The notes: generated by a model from the letters alone, not told the origin. A stretch of DNA of 64,000 nt from Victivallaceae bacterium (GCA_028709805.1 JAQUTL010000009.1:1-64000); one strand, 5' to 3'. Shown: positions 7,762-16,703, numbered from the stretch's first letter. Translations and numbers: made by a program.

Positions 7762-8480
7762 TCCGCATCGCTTTCCTCCGGTGCGCCGTCCGCCGCCGCG
7801 CCGGAATTACAGTTTACTCCGATCACAAATTCACCCTTCCACGTCCGGTCGTGAAACCGCTCGGCCAGTTCGCCGGCGACGCCGCGGATGACCTCCTCGT
7901 GCAGCTTGGTGGCTTCGCGGACGATCGCCACCGCCGCACCGCCGCCGCAGCACTCCGCGATCAGGTCGAGAGCGGCGCCGACCCGGTATGGCGACTCATA
8001 GAAAAACACCGTTTTGTCTTCCGCCGCCATCGCCTCGAAAAATTTGCGCTTCCGCCCGGATTTCACCGGCGGAAAACCGTAAAAGGCGAACTTGTCGATC
8101 GGCAGGCCGGACGCCGCCGCCGCAAAAATCACCGCGCACGCTCCGGGGGCCACCTCCACCGGCAACCCGGCTTCCTGCGCCGCCCGCACCGCCAGAAATC
8201 CGGGATCGGATATCCCCGGCGTTCCGGCGTCGGAAACCAGCGCCACGCGCTTTCCGTTCCGCACCAGATCAAGCAGATCGTCGCATATCCGGTGTTCGTT
8301 GTAGATATGGAAACTGCGCATTGGCGTATGAATGTCAAAATGAGCGAGCAGGCCGCGGGTGTGGCGGGTGTCTTCGGCGGCAATGACGTCGGCATCCTTA
8401 AGGATGCGCAGCGCCCGCAGTGTGATGTCCTCCAAATTGCCGATCGGGGTGGACACAATGTAGAGTTTTCCGTTTTCCAT
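7758..8480 (-). CDS. rsmI: 16S rRNA (cytidine1402-2'-O)-methyltransferase RsmI
   Basis: Methylates the 2'-OH of C1402 in the decoding centre of 16S rRNA using SAM. The sequence has the tetrapyrrole-methylase-type fold markers: YIVSTPIGNLEDIT at the N-terminus, AEDTRHTRGLL, and VSDAGTPGISDPG. An open frame continues upstream, but the ATG at 8480 with GGGGAAG upstream starts the conserved N-terminus and gives 240 residues, a little shorter than E. coli RsmI (286). It heads the minus-strand operon that includes dsbD and lepB and is divergent from the pseudouridine synthase gene. Confidence 0.95.
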   Translation of the reverse strand: MENGKLYIVSTPIGNLEDITLRALRILKDADVIAAEDTRHTRGLLAHFDIHTPMRSFHIYNEHRICDDLLDLVRNGKRVALVSDAGTPGISDPGFLAVRAAQEAGLPVEVAPGACAVIFAAAASGLPIDKFAFYGFPPVKSGRKRKFFEAMAAEDKTVFFYESPYRVGAALDLIAECCGGGAAVAIVREATKLHEEVIRGVAGELAERFHDRTWKGEFVIGVNCNSGAAADGAPEESDAE

Positions 8481-8491
8481 GACTTCCCCCG

Positions 8492-8542
8492 TTGTAAAAT
8501 TCCACTTTGGGATTACTATATAATATGACAATGCAAATACAA
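8492..8542. promoter_or_regulatory. Divergent promoter region for rsmI and the pseudouridine synthase
   Basis: On the minus strand TTGTAT (8537-8542) and TATAGT (8515-8520) are 16 bp apart and face rsmI. On the plus strand TTGTAA (8492-8497) lies 16 bp before TACTAT (8514-8519), with TATAAT just after at 8519-8524. The 73-bp gap between the two genes is AT-rich and holds nothing else. Confidence 0.4.
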
Positions 8543-8553
8543 GGCCGGTCGGA

Positions 8554-9291
8554 GTGGAAAGAATAAATTTAAGCAAATATCTGGGCAACAGCAAAGCCCT
8601 GTCAAGACGCGCCGGAGCGCTCGCCGTCAAAGCCGGACGGGTGTGCGTGAACGGCCGGATAGTCACCGATCCGGCGTTCCGCGTCCCGGAAAAATCCGAG
8701 GTCACGCTGGACGGCGCCCTGTTAACCATCCCGCAGCGCGGAGTTTATCTGGCGCTGAACAAGCCGGCCGGATACACCTGCACCCACAGCGACGAGTTTG
8801 CGGAGCATCCGGTCACCGAGCTTCTGCCGGACAAAACGCTCGGCTTCGCCGGCCGGCTGGACAAAGACAGCGAAGGCCTGCTGCTTTTTTCCAATGACGG
8901 AGACTGGATAAACCGCATCACCCATCCGTCCTTCGAAGTTTTGAAATGTTATTATGTGACCACGGAACGGCCGCTGCGTCAGGCTGACTTCGCCAAAATG
9001 CGCGCCGGCATCAACCATCGCGGCGAATTTCTCAAGCCGCGCAAAGTGCTGCCGTCCGAAGACGGCCGCGGCTGTTACTTCGTGTTGAACGAGGGTAAAA
9101 AACGGGAAATCCGCCGACTGATCCGCGGATGTGCCAATGAAGTCGTACTTCTCCGCCGTCTCTCGACCGGCCGGATCGAACTCGGAAATTTGAAGTCCGG
9201 CGGATTCCGCTTTCTGACCGAAAAGGAAACCGCCGCCGCAATCGTGCCGAACGCGCTGCCCGACACGCTGAAATTCCTGCTCGAAAACTGA
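8554..9291 (+). CDS. RsuA/RluB/E/F-type rRNA pseudouridine synthase
   Basis: Converts a uridine in rRNA to pseudouridine. An N-terminal S4 RNA-binding domain (about 2-50) is followed by the RsuA-family catalytic domain with D103 in GRLDKDSEGLLL and the closing KKREIRRL motif. 245 residues fits RsuA/RluF-type enzymes. The exact target uridine cannot be fixed from sequence; RluF is one candidate. Translation appears to start at a GTG (8554), because no in-frame ATG lies upstream. It ends next to the convergent methyltransferase gene with no bases between the stops. Confidence 0.9.
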   Translation: MERINLSKYLGNSKALSRRAGALAVKAGRVCVNGRIVTDPAFRVPEKSEVTLDGALLTIPQRGVYLALNKPAGYTCTHSDEFAEHPVTELLPDKTLGFAGRLDKDSEGLLLFSNDGDWINRITHPSFEVLKCYYVTTERPLRQADFAKMRAGINHRGEFLKPRKVLPSEDGRGCYFVLNEGKKREIRRLIRGCANEVVLLRRLSTGRIELGNLKSGGFRFLTEKETAAAIVPNALPDTLKFLLEN

Positions 9292-10170
9292 TTAAGCTTC
9301 GCTTTTGCGCTTCAGCACATAAACGAGATAACGCTTGAATTTCTTGAAGTTATCCGCATTGCGTTCGCCGCTGAAATATTTGTACTCCATCTTCAACAGC
9401 TTCTGGTTGAACAGAAGTCTGGCCCAGAAACGCATGAACGCGAACGACCAGGGGTAGCGCCGCCGCAGCGTGTCCAGTATAAGATCGCGCGAAGGCAGCG
9501 CCACCTGCTGAAGCGCCTCGTCCACCAGTTGAAGGTTTGGCGCGGTGAAATCGGTGATGTCATCCTCGCTTACCGCCACGAAATCCGACTTTGCCAGCGC
9601 TTCTTTAAACTTATTCAGCCGGTGACCGCCGGAAAGCGGACTGGTTCCCTCCGCCGGTACGCGGAAGAAGTCCGCGATCAGCACCACGCCGCCGGGATTG
9701 AGGAAGCGCGTCAGATTTTCAAACGCCGAATTGAGGTCAATATATTGAAAACTCTCGCTGAACAGGATGCAGTCGTATTTGCGGTCGATGTCAAGCGACT
9801 CAAAAGTGCTCTGAAACAGCCGGCCGCGCCCGGCGAGCGAGTCGCGGGTGGCGCTGGACAGCGCGTCGGACGGCGAAACACAGTCAACCGCAAAGCCGCA
9901 GTCCAGCAGCAGCGAGGCGTTGTGTCCGGTTCCGCATCCCACATCAAGTATAGTTTTTACCGACGCCGGAATCTTCGATTTCAGAAATTCGGCGTAACGC
10001 TGCTGCGCCTGCGGCAGATTATTGAGCTCCACCGCCAGTTCCGGCGGCCAGTAGCCGTAATGCAGATGTTCGCTTTTCAGAAAGTAACGACCGCAGATAC
10101 TCGCTATTCTCAGCCCGATGTCCTGCAAATCGCCGTTGGCGTCATTTTTGGCCGTTTTTTTCCCGAACAT
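9292..10170 (-). CDS. Class I SAM-dependent methyltransferase
   Basis: 292 residues with the SAM-binding motif I ILDVGCGTGHNAS (74-86), an acidic motif II region and a post-motif segment LNPGGVVLIADFF, which place it among class I methyltransferases. The substrate is not evident; the architecture resembles small-molecule or lipid methyltransferases more than nucleic acid ones. The basic C-terminal tail (FKRYLVYVLKRK) might bind a membrane or nucleic acid. It has its own candidate promoter and stands alone between a convergent and a divergent gene. Confidence 0.82.
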   Translation of the reverse strand: MFGKKTAKNDANGDLQDIGLRIASICGRYFLKSEHLHYGYWPPELAVELNNLPQAQQRYAEFLKSKIPASVKTILDVGCGTGHNASLLLDCGFAVDCVSPSDALSSATRDSLAGRGRLFQSTFESLDIDRKYDCILFSESFQYIDLNSAFENLTRFLNPGGVVLIADFFRVPAEGTSPLSGGHRLNKFKEALAKSDFVAVSEDDITDFTAPNLQLVDEALQQVALPSRDLILDTLRRRYPWSFAFMRFWARLLFNQKLLKMEYKYFSGERNADNFKKFKRYLVYVLKRKSEA

Positions 10171-10200
10171 ATCTTTTTTTCCTTATGATGTTTACGGCAC

Positions 10201-10229
10201 AATATACACCACTGCGCACCCGATTGCAA
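10201..10229 (-). promoter_or_regulatory. Candidate promoter of the methyltransferase gene
   Basis: Minus-strand TTGCAA (10224-10229) and TATATT (10201-10206) are separated by 17 bp. The probable start point lies about 25 bases before the methyltransferase ATG, and an AAGGA-like ribosome site is present. A plus-strand TTGACA at 10243-10248 faces the terminase gene but lacks a good -10 partner. Confidence 0.55.
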
Positions 10230-10275
10230 CCTGATGCCGCGGTTGACAGGCGTCTTTCGGACAAAAAAGGCAAAA

Positions 10276-11532
10276 ATGAACAACTTCAAGAAAACCGACG
10301 ACCAGCGGCGTGCGCTCGCAATGCTCGGCGGCCCGGCCCGCAACGTCCTGTTGTACGGCGGTTCGCGCTCCGGAAAAACCTTCATCACCGTCTATGCGCT
10401 GATTTACCGGGCGCTGCACGCGCCGGCGAGCCGACACGCCATACTGCGCTTCCGCGGCAATTCCGTACGCCAGAGCGTTTTGAACGACACTTTCCACAAA
10501 GTGGTCAAGGTCTGCTTTCCCAAACTCAAATTTAAGCTGAACCGCACCGACATGCTGGTGGAACTGCCCAATCGCGCCGAAATCTGGTTTGGCGGTCTCG
10601 ACACTCCGGAACGGTCGGAAAAAATTCTCGGCCGCGAATTCGCCACTATTTATTTCAATGAATGCAGTGAAATATCCTATGACAGCGTGCTGCTGGCGCA
10701 AACCCGGCTGGCCCAGCGAACCGCGCTGCGCAACAAGTCGTTCTTTGACTGCAACCCGTCCGGCACCGGACACTGGACCTATCTGCTGTTTGTACGCAAA
10801 GTCGATCCGGCGTCACGCCGCGCCGTGTCCGCCCCGGACGGCTACGCCTGTATGCGAATGAATCCGTCCGGCAACTCCGCCAATCTGCCGAAGGGATATA
10901 TCGAGGAGACGCTGGCCGGACTTTCAATCCGCCAGCGACGGCGTTTTCTTGACGGCGAATTCGCCGCAGAGTCCGAGGGCGCGTTGTGGACGCGGAATGA
11001 GATCGACCTTCATCGCACGGATTCGGTGACCGAAGACCTCGAACGCGTTGTCATCGGCGTCGACCCGGCGGTAACCGCCGGATCGGCAAGCGACCTCACC
11101 GGAATTGTGGCGGTCGGCCGCGGCGCCTCCGGTCACTACTATGTGCTGGCCGACCGCTCGCTGTCGGCCACTCCGCTGCAATGGGCGGCGGCGGTGTCCG
11201 CGGCCTGTTCGGAGTTTTTCGCCGACTGCGTGGTCGGCGAATGCAATCAGGGCGGAGATCTCATCGAAATGGCGCTGCGCGGCGCCGACGCCGCACTGCC
11301 GTTCAAAAAAGTCACCGCCACCCGGGGGAAATTCGTGCGTGCGGAACCGGTGGCCGCGCTTTATGAGCGGGGCATTGTGCACCACGTCGGAAATCTGATC
11401 AAACTTGAAGAGCAGATGTGCTCGTTCGTCCCCGGCCGCTTCGACGGCAGTCCGGACCGGATGGACGCGCTGGTCTGGGCCTTCACCGAATTGCTCAACT
11501 CCGGCGGCGGCAACCGGTGGATCACCGCCTGA
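10276..11532 (+). CDS. Phage-type terminase large subunit, isolated
   Basis: 418-residue terminase large subunit: an ATPase that drives DNA into phage capsids, joined to a nuclease that cuts concatemers. Walker A GGSRSGKT is at 28-35 and the Walker B strand ends at E129 (IYFNE). The RNase H-like nuclease half has D263 (GVDPA), E322/D328 (GECNQGGD) and D397 (RMDALVWAF), so both active sites appear complete. AAAAGG lies about 5 bases before the ATG; an in-frame ATG at 10234 lacks such a site. No portal, capsid, small terminase, integrase or attachment site is nearby, and base composition matches its neighbours. It may be a phage remnant, a domesticated gene or part of a gene-transfer-agent-like system. 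Confidence 0.87.
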   Translation: MNNFKKTDDQRRALAMLGGPARNVLLYGGSRSGKTFITVYALIYRALHAPASRHAILRFRGNSVRQSVLNDTFHKVVKVCFPKLKFKLNRTDMLVELPNRAEIWFGGLDTPERSEKILGREFATIYFNECSEISYDSVLLAQTRLAQRTALRNKSFFDCNPSGTGHWTYLLFVRKVDPASRRAVSAPDGYACMRMNPSGNSANLPKGYIEETLAGLSIRQRRRFLDGEFAAESEGALWTRNEIDLHRTDSVTEDLERVVIGVDPAVTAGSASDLTGIVAVGRGASGHYYVLADRSLSATPLQWAAAVSAACSEFFADCVVGECNQGGDLIEMALRGADAALPFKKVTATRGKFVRAEPVAALYERGIVHHVGNLIKLEEQMCSFVPGRFDGSPDRMDALVWAFTELLNSGGGNRWITA

Positions 11533-12184
11533 GCAGCAGCCGCCCGGCCAACTCAAGGTCGCTTTGATAAGTGATCTTGAGGTTGGGCGCGTTGTTCCAA
11601 ACCATTTTTACCGCGCCGCCGGCCGCCTCCACCATAGCCGCGTCATCCGTCCGGCATTCGCCGGGATTTGCATAGGCGGCGCGCAAAAGTCCGGCCCGAA
11701 ACACCTGGGGCGTCTGAACCGCCGCCAGTTTGGCGCGATCAGGCGTGGAGGCGACAACGGAATCGCCGTCGATCACCTTGATCGTATCCACCACTTTTGC
11801 TCCGGGGATCGCCGCACCGTATTCTCGGGCGGCGGCCAGCAGTTCGGCCAGCAGTTCCGCCGATGCCAGCGGACGGGCGGCGTCATGCACGGCGATAAAG
11901 TCGGCCGCCGGTGAAACATGGGCAAGCGCATTGCGGACCGACCCGGTCCTGGTGTCGCCGCCAACAACGAATTTCACCTGCACGTCCGGCAGCAATTCGC
12001 GCTGCCGGTCACGAAACGCCTCCAGCTCGCCGGCGGGAACCGCCATAATCAATTCGTCGCAGACGCCGGAAAAATTTTTCAGCGAATGCAGATACACCGG
12101 CATACCGTTCAGTTCGGCCAGCAGTTTGTTGCCGGCTCCGAACCGGCTGCCGGAGCCGCCGCCCACTATAATCATCGATAACAT
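11522..12184 (-). CDS. ispD: 2-C-methyl-D-erythritol 4-phosphate cytidylyltransferase IspD
   Basis: Adds CMP to MEP in the non-mevalonate isoprenoid pathway. 220 residues against 236 in E. coli. It shows the nucleotide-binding GGGSGSRFG loop near the N-terminus, VHDAARP in the middle, VQTPQVF and TDDAAMVE near the end. The usual PKQ after the glycine loop is replaced by NKLL. The open frame extends upstream through a terminator, so the ATG at 12184 is preferred; a second ATG at 12175 is possible. Its 3' end overlaps the convergent terminase gene by 11 bp. Confidence 0.93.
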   Translation of the reverse strand: MLSMIIVGGGSGSRFGAGNKLLAELNGMPVYLHSLKNFSGVCDELIMAVPAGELEAFRDRQRELLPDVQVKFVVGGDTRTGSVRNALAHVSPAADFIAVHDAARPLASAELLAELLAAAREYGAAIPGAKVVDTIKVIDGDSVVASTPDRAKLAAVQTPQVFRAGLLRAAYANPGECRTDDAAMVEAAGGAVKMVWNNAPNLKITYQSDLELAGRLLLRR

Positions 12185-12217
12185 CGTGCTGTATATTCCC
12201 TTTCCGGATTCATCGAC

Positions 12218-12247
12218 AAAAAAGCCCGATCGAGTCACCGACCGGGC
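12218..12247 (-). terminator. Intrinsic terminator after the LysM lipoprotein gene
   Basis: Stem built on GCCCG/CGGGC (12224-12247) with further inner pairs, followed on the minus strand by six T (12218-12223). It lies 21 bp past the stop of the LysM gene and before ispD, so ispD is likely read from its own signal or by readthrough. Confidence 0.8.
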
Positions 12248-12267
12248 CTGAAATCCGCAGTTTACGG

Positions 12268-13464
12268 TCAGTTCTTCTGAACCGGCACCACGATCACCTG
12301 ATACTGCCGCAGAATTCCATCGGCGGGCAGATTCGGATTGAGCGCTTTGATCTCGTCCATATTCCACCGGTAGAGACGGCAGAAATTCTCAAGCGAAATA
12401 TCGCGCGGCAACGCCATGGTCTGAGTAGTGGCAACCGGCGCGGCCTCGGCGGCCGCTCCTGCGGCAACCTCGGTTCCCGCAGTTCCGGCGGCTGCTGTCG
12501 CCGCGGTTCCGGCGGCGTCAACGCCAACAGCGGTCTGAAGTCCGGTATCGACGGTGGCCGGCACATTCGTTGCGGCGGTATCGCCGGTCGGCAGTGCCGT
12601 GGTCGAAACGGGAGCGGTGCTGCCGGCAGTATAGTTGACCGTCGGCTCAATGCCGGTGGCGGCCGGTTCAGCGGCGGCAGTGGCAGTGGTGACGGCGGCA
12701 CCGGCGGCAGCGCCGGGCAGTCTCAGCTTCTGACCGATCTGAAGCGTTTTGTCGCTGGACATATTGTTAAGTTCGCAGATTTTCGCGCCGGTGGTGTCAA
12801 ACTTGCGGGCGATAGTCCACAGATTGTCGCCCTTTTCAACGGTGTAAACTCCGTCGGCCGGTCTGACCGCGCTTTTCACGCTTTTGACCGCGCCGCCCTT
12901 GGCCGAACCGCCGCTCTTCCCGGAGGCAACCGCCGCGCCCTTCACGGACTTGGCGCCTTCGGGCAGCTTGAGTTTCTGGCCAACGCGGATCACCGAGTCA
13001 TAGGAAAGCCCGTTGACCGCCGCAAGATCGGCAGTCCTGACGCCGTTGCGATGGGCGATAACGGAAAGCGAATCGCCGTTTTTCACCACATATTCGCCGC
13101 TTCCGGCCTTGGCGTTGGATTTGACAACTTTGCGACTCGCCACGCTGGCGGCCGACGGGCCGCTCTTGCGACCGGAAAATTTCGGATATTTCGCCGCCGG
13201 ACTCTTCGCCGCCGCCTTGGATTCCTCCACTGCCGGAGCGGTCTCCTCCGTGTTCAGCGCGGACTCGGCCGGAGCCGTCGACACAGCTTCAGCGCTCTCG
13301 GCAACCACCGCGCCCGGAACCGCCTCCGGAACGCTGACCTCGCTCTCCGGAGCCGGGATATAAGCCCGTTCCGCAAGAACCTCCTTGGACTGGCATCCCC
13401 CAACCGTTACCGCCAACACGGTCAACACCGCCGACATCAGAATCCCCGTCTTTTTCGCCTGCAT
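12268..13464 (-). CDS. LysM-domain lipoprotein
   Basis: 398 residues. A signal sequence ends VTVGGC with C24 as the lipidated Cys. Two clear LysM domains follow, starting YVVKNGDSLSVIA (about 124) and YTVEKGDNLWTIA (about 207), which bind peptidoglycan, and a weaker LysM-like segment is at the extreme C-terminus. Between them lie long Ala/Thr/Gly/Val-rich low-complexity linkers. No catalytic domain is visible, so it probably anchors or spaces the envelope. GGAGGG lies five bases before the ATG. It is divergent from the esterase gene and closed by its own terminator. Confidence 0.88.
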   Translation of the reverse strand: MQAKKTGILMSAVLTVLAVTVGGCQSKEVLAERAYIPAPESEVSVPEAVPGAVVAESAEAVSTAPAESALNTEETAPAVEESKAAAKSPAAKYPKFSGRKSGPSAASVASRKVVKSNAKAGSGEYVVKNGDSLSVIAHRNGVRTADLAAVNGLSYDSVIRVGQKLKLPEGAKSVKGAAVASGKSGGSAKGGAVKSVKSAVRPADGVYTVEKGDNLWTIARKFDTTGAKICELNNMSSDKTLQIGQKLRLPGAAAGAAVTTATAAAEPAATGIEPTVNYTAGSTAPVSTTALPTGDTAATNVPATVDTGLQTAVGVDAAGTAATAAAGTAGTEVAAGAAAEAAPVATTQTMALPRDISLENFCRLYRWNMDEIKALNPNLPADGILRQYQVIVVPVQKN

Positions 13465-13536
13465 AAAACCCTCCGGAAATGTATAAAAAATTAGAAATTC
13501 CTCGTTCCGTCGTCATTCACAAAAAACGACATTATA

Positions 13537-13564
13537 AATATAAAACTCTGGAGTAAAAAAACAA
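13537..13564 (-). promoter_or_regulatory. Candidate promoter of the LysM lipoprotein gene
   Basis: Minus-strand TTGTTT (13559-13564) and TATATT (13537-13542), 16 bp apart, with about 65 bases of leader before the start codon. The surrounding 197-bp divergent region is AT-rich and holds no gene. Confidence 0.42.
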
Positions 13565-13661
13565 CCCATTTTCAGTATTTTTGAGAAAAAAATTGCAGTT
13601 TGTCTGGCGTTTTGTCGCTTTTGGTCTATATTCATACAAAATTAACATGGAGTTGGCGATA

Positions 13662-14921
13662 ATGAAATGTCTTCTGACACTGTTTTCGGGGCTGGCGGCG
13701 CTGTGTGCCGCGGCCGTTACGGAGATTACGGTAGGCGACGATCTTACGGTGAATGTGACGGACGGCGGAACACCGGCGAAAGCGGTGGTCAGGGTGTCGG
13801 AATACAACGAGTCGGCCGCGGCGCCGATTGTCAGAGTGACCGAACGGGAAACGCCGTTCAAGCTGACGCCGGCGGTTGACCGCCCCGGCTTTGTTCTGTG
13901 GATCATGGAAACACCGGACGGCAAAGAGAATAAAACCATTGATAAACGTTTCGGGTTCGCCAACCGCCCGGACAAAATTGTGCGCAGTTCCGAACGCCCA
14001 GCCGACTTCGACGCCTTCTGGGACGCGCAGCTGAAACGGCTTGCCGCGGTCCCGGTCAAGGTGCTGGAGATGAAAGAAGTTCCGGTTGAGGATAAAAACT
14101 ATGCGGAAAAAATGGTCTGCTATGACGTGAAGATCGCCTGCGTGGACAATGTGCCGGTGTCCGGATTCCTGGTCATGCCTCGCCACGCCGCGCCGAAATC
14201 GCTCCCGGCGGTCGTCACCTATCAGGGAGCCGGAGTCTATTCGGCCGGGAAAATGTTCCGCATCGCCGAAGCCGGCGCAATGGTACTCGACATCAACGCC
14301 CACGGCATTGAAAACGGCCGGCCGGGTGAATTTTACGCAAATCTGGAAAAAAACGAACTGTCCGGATATTTTCTGCGCGGAATAAACGATCGTAACAAAT
14401 GCTATTTTCTCAATATGTTCCTGCGGGTCCGCCGTTCGCTCGACTTCATGAAAACGCTGCCGGAATGGGACGGACGGAATCTGTTTGTCGGCGGCGGCAG
14501 TCAGGGCGGACTCCAGTCGGTGGTGGCGGCGGCACTCGACCCGGACGTGACCTTCGCAGCTCCGCAGGCGCCGTGGCTTTGCAATATCGCGGCCGTTCTT
14601 GAAAAACGCAATTATCCGTCATGGCCGGGATTCATCAAGGCCGGGAACAACGGTGCGGCGGCGGACCCGGCGGTTGCCGATGCCATGCGTTATTTTGACG
14701 CCGTCAACTTTGCCGGGCGGGTGAAATGCGAAGTATTCGTCACCTGCGGCCTGCTTGACTCCACCTGCCCGCCGAGCGGAATCTTTATGATGTACAACGA
14801 ACTGGCCGGCAAAAACCGCTCATGGAAGATATTCGACGGCGAAACCCATGCCGGCCCCGGCCTCTACCATGCCGGAACCGAAGCGCTGATCGCAAAAATC
14901 AAAACGGTTTCAGGCAAGTAA
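13662..14921 (+). CDS. Secreted acetyl xylan esterase/cephalosporin deacetylase-like hydrolase
   Basis: 419 residues. After a signal peptide (about 1-17) and a small N-terminal beta region comes an alpha/beta hydrolase of the AXE1 family, whose members remove acetyl groups from xylan and related sugars (carbohydrate esterase family 7). The triad is visible: S280 in GGGSQGG, D366 in GLLDSTCPP and H396 in GETHAG. The ATG at 13662 is chosen because GGAG lies 9 bases upstream and a signal peptide follows; an in-frame ATG at 13647 is also open. It stands alone, facing the glycosyltransferase gene at its 3' end. Confidence 0.88.
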   Translation: MKCLLTLFSGLAALCAAAVTEITVGDDLTVNVTDGGTPAKAVVRVSEYNESAAAPIVRVTERETPFKLTPAVDRPGFVLWIMETPDGKENKTIDKRFGFANRPDKIVRSSERPADFDAFWDAQLKRLAAVPVKVLEMKEVPVEDKNYAEKMVCYDVKIACVDNVPVSGFLVMPRHAAPKSLPAVVTYQGAGVYSAGKMFRIAEAGAMVLDINAHGIENGRPGEFYANLEKNELSGYFLRGINDRNKCYFLNMFLRVRRSLDFMKTLPEWDGRNLFVGGGSQGGLQSVVAAALDPDVTFAAPQAPWLCNIAAVLEKRNYPSWPGFIKAGNNGAAADPAVADAMRYFDAVNFAGRVKCEVFVTCGLLDSTCPPSGIFMMYNELAGKNRSWKIFDGETHAGPGLYHAGTEALIAKIKTVSGK

Positions 14922-14968
14922 TTTCCGCCCGCGGCGGCTTGGCGAAGCAGCGCGGCCGCCACCGCTTT

Positions 14969-14999
14969 CGACTGTCGACCGGCAGATCAGCGACAGTCG
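14969..14999. terminator. 9-bp inverted repeat between convergent genes
   Basis: CGACTGTCG (14969-14977) and its exact complement (14991-14999) flank a 13-base loop that includes the stop codon of the minus-strand glycosyltransferase. It could end both converging transcripts, but there is no T run, so its activity is uncertain. Confidence 0.4.
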
Positions 15000-16534
15000 G
15001 CCGGCGGCAGGATGGCTGCGGTCACTCCGGCGGTCTTCGGCTTGCCGGCCACCGCCCGGAACCACGCCGGCACGGCGCGCTCAAATTCAAACTCCGGCAG
15101 AATAAGCAGACGGCTCTCGTATTGCAGCAGCCAGATCGGCGGCTTCTCCGTATCCCACACAACCAAAGCGCCCTCCCGCTCAATCTCATCCCAAGCAATC
15201 CACTGGCTCAATGCGATGTCGGAGTCGAAAAACGCATGCGGCATATCTTTGGAATAAAAGGTCATATTACAGGACGATTTCCGGGTGCCGACCACATATT
15301 TCAACGGCCGGTTGAAACGGCGCTGCCATTCATCGGTGAGCTGCCGGGCCGCCTCGCGGCCGGGATAGGAATCATAGGAGCAGCTCCGGCGCTGATACGG
15401 CCGCCGGACCAGATGCTCGTATCCGAACGACACTCCGCTGGTCACGGCGAAAAGCGCGACAAACAGAAGGAATATCTTAAGCCGGAACACATCCGGGGAC
15501 GGGCGGAACGCCGCCACCAGAAATATTCCGCTCACAATATAATACGGTGTCAGCCATGACGCAATAATTTTACCGCCCGTAAGCAGCGAGAACAGCAGCG
15601 ACACCGCAAACGGACCGAACATCGCCGGAAACAGAAAAATCATGTCCCGACGCGCAACGCATTCCGTCCGCTCCCGGCGGAAGAACACCGCCATCGCCGC
15701 GACCGGCAGCAGCAGCGGCAGAACGTAGTTGCCGACCAGCCGAAGCGGATTCACCAGACGGGGAAACGGCGTGACGGCCATCTTCGCGGCGGAACGCCCT
15801 CCGGCATACTTGAACGCAATGAAGTCGTGTTGCGACAACCACAGCAAATTCGGCACCACCAGTGCGAAAAATATCGCGGCGGCGATATAAAGTCCCCATC
15901 CCCGCCAGGCCCGCCGCCCCTCCGGCAGAACAAACAGCAGCGTCCCCAGCGAAACGCAAAGCGCAACACCGAGATACTTGGTCATCACCGACAGTCCGGC
16001 GACCAGCCCCACCGCCACCCAGTCGGCAATGCTCTGCTCCATGATCGCCCGGTGAAAGAAAAGTATGAGCATCGCCCACAGACCGATTTCAATCACGTCA
16101 TCATTGAACTCGCACGCCGAGTGGGAAAAAAAAGGAATTGTCAGCATCAGCAGCACCGCGACCAGCGAATGAAATCCGGAGCGGAATATCCGCCGACTCA
16201 AACGCCACATCGCCACCAGCGACATGAAGACAAAAAACTGGCTCAGCACATAACTGAACAATTCAGTCTTCCAGATATTATAAAACCAATAGGTCAGCCA
16301 CGCGCCAAAATAGGGATTTTTATCATAGCCGAGCTGAAAATGCATACCCCAGGCGACATTCTCGGCCACATCGACAAACACATTGCCGACGCAAAACGCC
16401 GGCAGCAGCGACCAAACAGCCATCCACGCCGCCGCCGCAATCCAAAATGTCCGCGTTGAGAATTTCTCCGACGGTCCACACTGCTTTGTCCGCCAATTAT
16501 TCATAAAATCGGCGGCACATTTTTTTAACGTCAT
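14987..16534 (-). CDS. ArnT/PMT-like membrane glycosyltransferase (GT39/GT83 type)
   Basis: 515 residues with many membrane helices and a soluble C-terminal part. The first loop after the first helix reads DVAENVAWG, then YDKNPYFGAWL, the pattern of ArnT and protein O-mannosyltransferases, which take sugars from polyprenyl-phosphate carriers in the periplasm; the acidic residues of this loop are the catalytic ones in the family. The acceptor (lipid A, protein or glycan) is not evident. Start at 16534 has GGGGG close upstream. It sits alone between the esterase and nifJ. Confidence 0.82.
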   Translation of the reverse strand: MTLKKCAADFMNNWRTKQCGPSEKFSTRTFWIAAAAWMAVWSLLPAFCVGNVFVDVAENVAWGMHFQLGYDKNPYFGAWLTYWFYNIWKTELFSYVLSQFFVFMSLVAMWRLSRRIFRSGFHSLVAVLLMLTIPFFSHSACEFNDDVIEIGLWAMLILFFHRAIMEQSIADWVAVGLVAGLSVMTKYLGVALCVSLGTLLFVLPEGRRAWRGWGLYIAAAIFFALVVPNLLWLSQHDFIAFKYAGGRSAAKMAVTPFPRLVNPLRLVGNYVLPLLLPVAAMAVFFRRERTECVARRDMIFLFPAMFGPFAVSLLFSLLTGGKIIASWLTPYYIVSGIFLVAAFRPSPDVFRLKIFLLFVALFAVTSGVSFGYEHLVRRPYQRRSCSYDSYPGREAARQLTDEWQRRFNRPLKYVVGTRKSSCNMTFYSKDMPHAFFDSDIALSQWIAWDEIEREGALVVWDTEKPPIWLLQYESRLLILPEFEFERAVPAWFRAVAGKPKTAGVTAAILPPADCR

Positions 16535-16575
16535 TCAGCCCCCCGGCATAAACATTATATTTTGTGTCGGCGCAT

Positions 16576-16603
16576 AAAATAGCACGCCATTTGATATTTT
16601 CAA
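16576..16603 (-). promoter_or_regulatory. Candidate promoter of the glycosyltransferase gene
   Basis: Minus-strand TTGAAA (16598-16603) and TATTTT (16576-16581) are 16 bp apart. The 240-bp gap between this gene and nifJ is AT-rich; apart from this and the nifJ terminator I see nothing in it. Confidence 0.4.
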
Positions 16604-16703
16604 TACCGGCGGCAATAAACACTGCGGTTTTATTTAAATACAATGGGATCAAGATTTTTTATTTGTTTTAACTACCGCCGCTAAGCCAGAGTGAACGCAC
16701 AAC

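Noticed and set aside
12421-12720. Repetitive Ala/Thr/Gly-rich stretch in the LysM gene as a possible DNA repeat element
   Set aside because: It is in frame, GC-rich and codes for a low-complexity linker; no exact repeat unit is visible.
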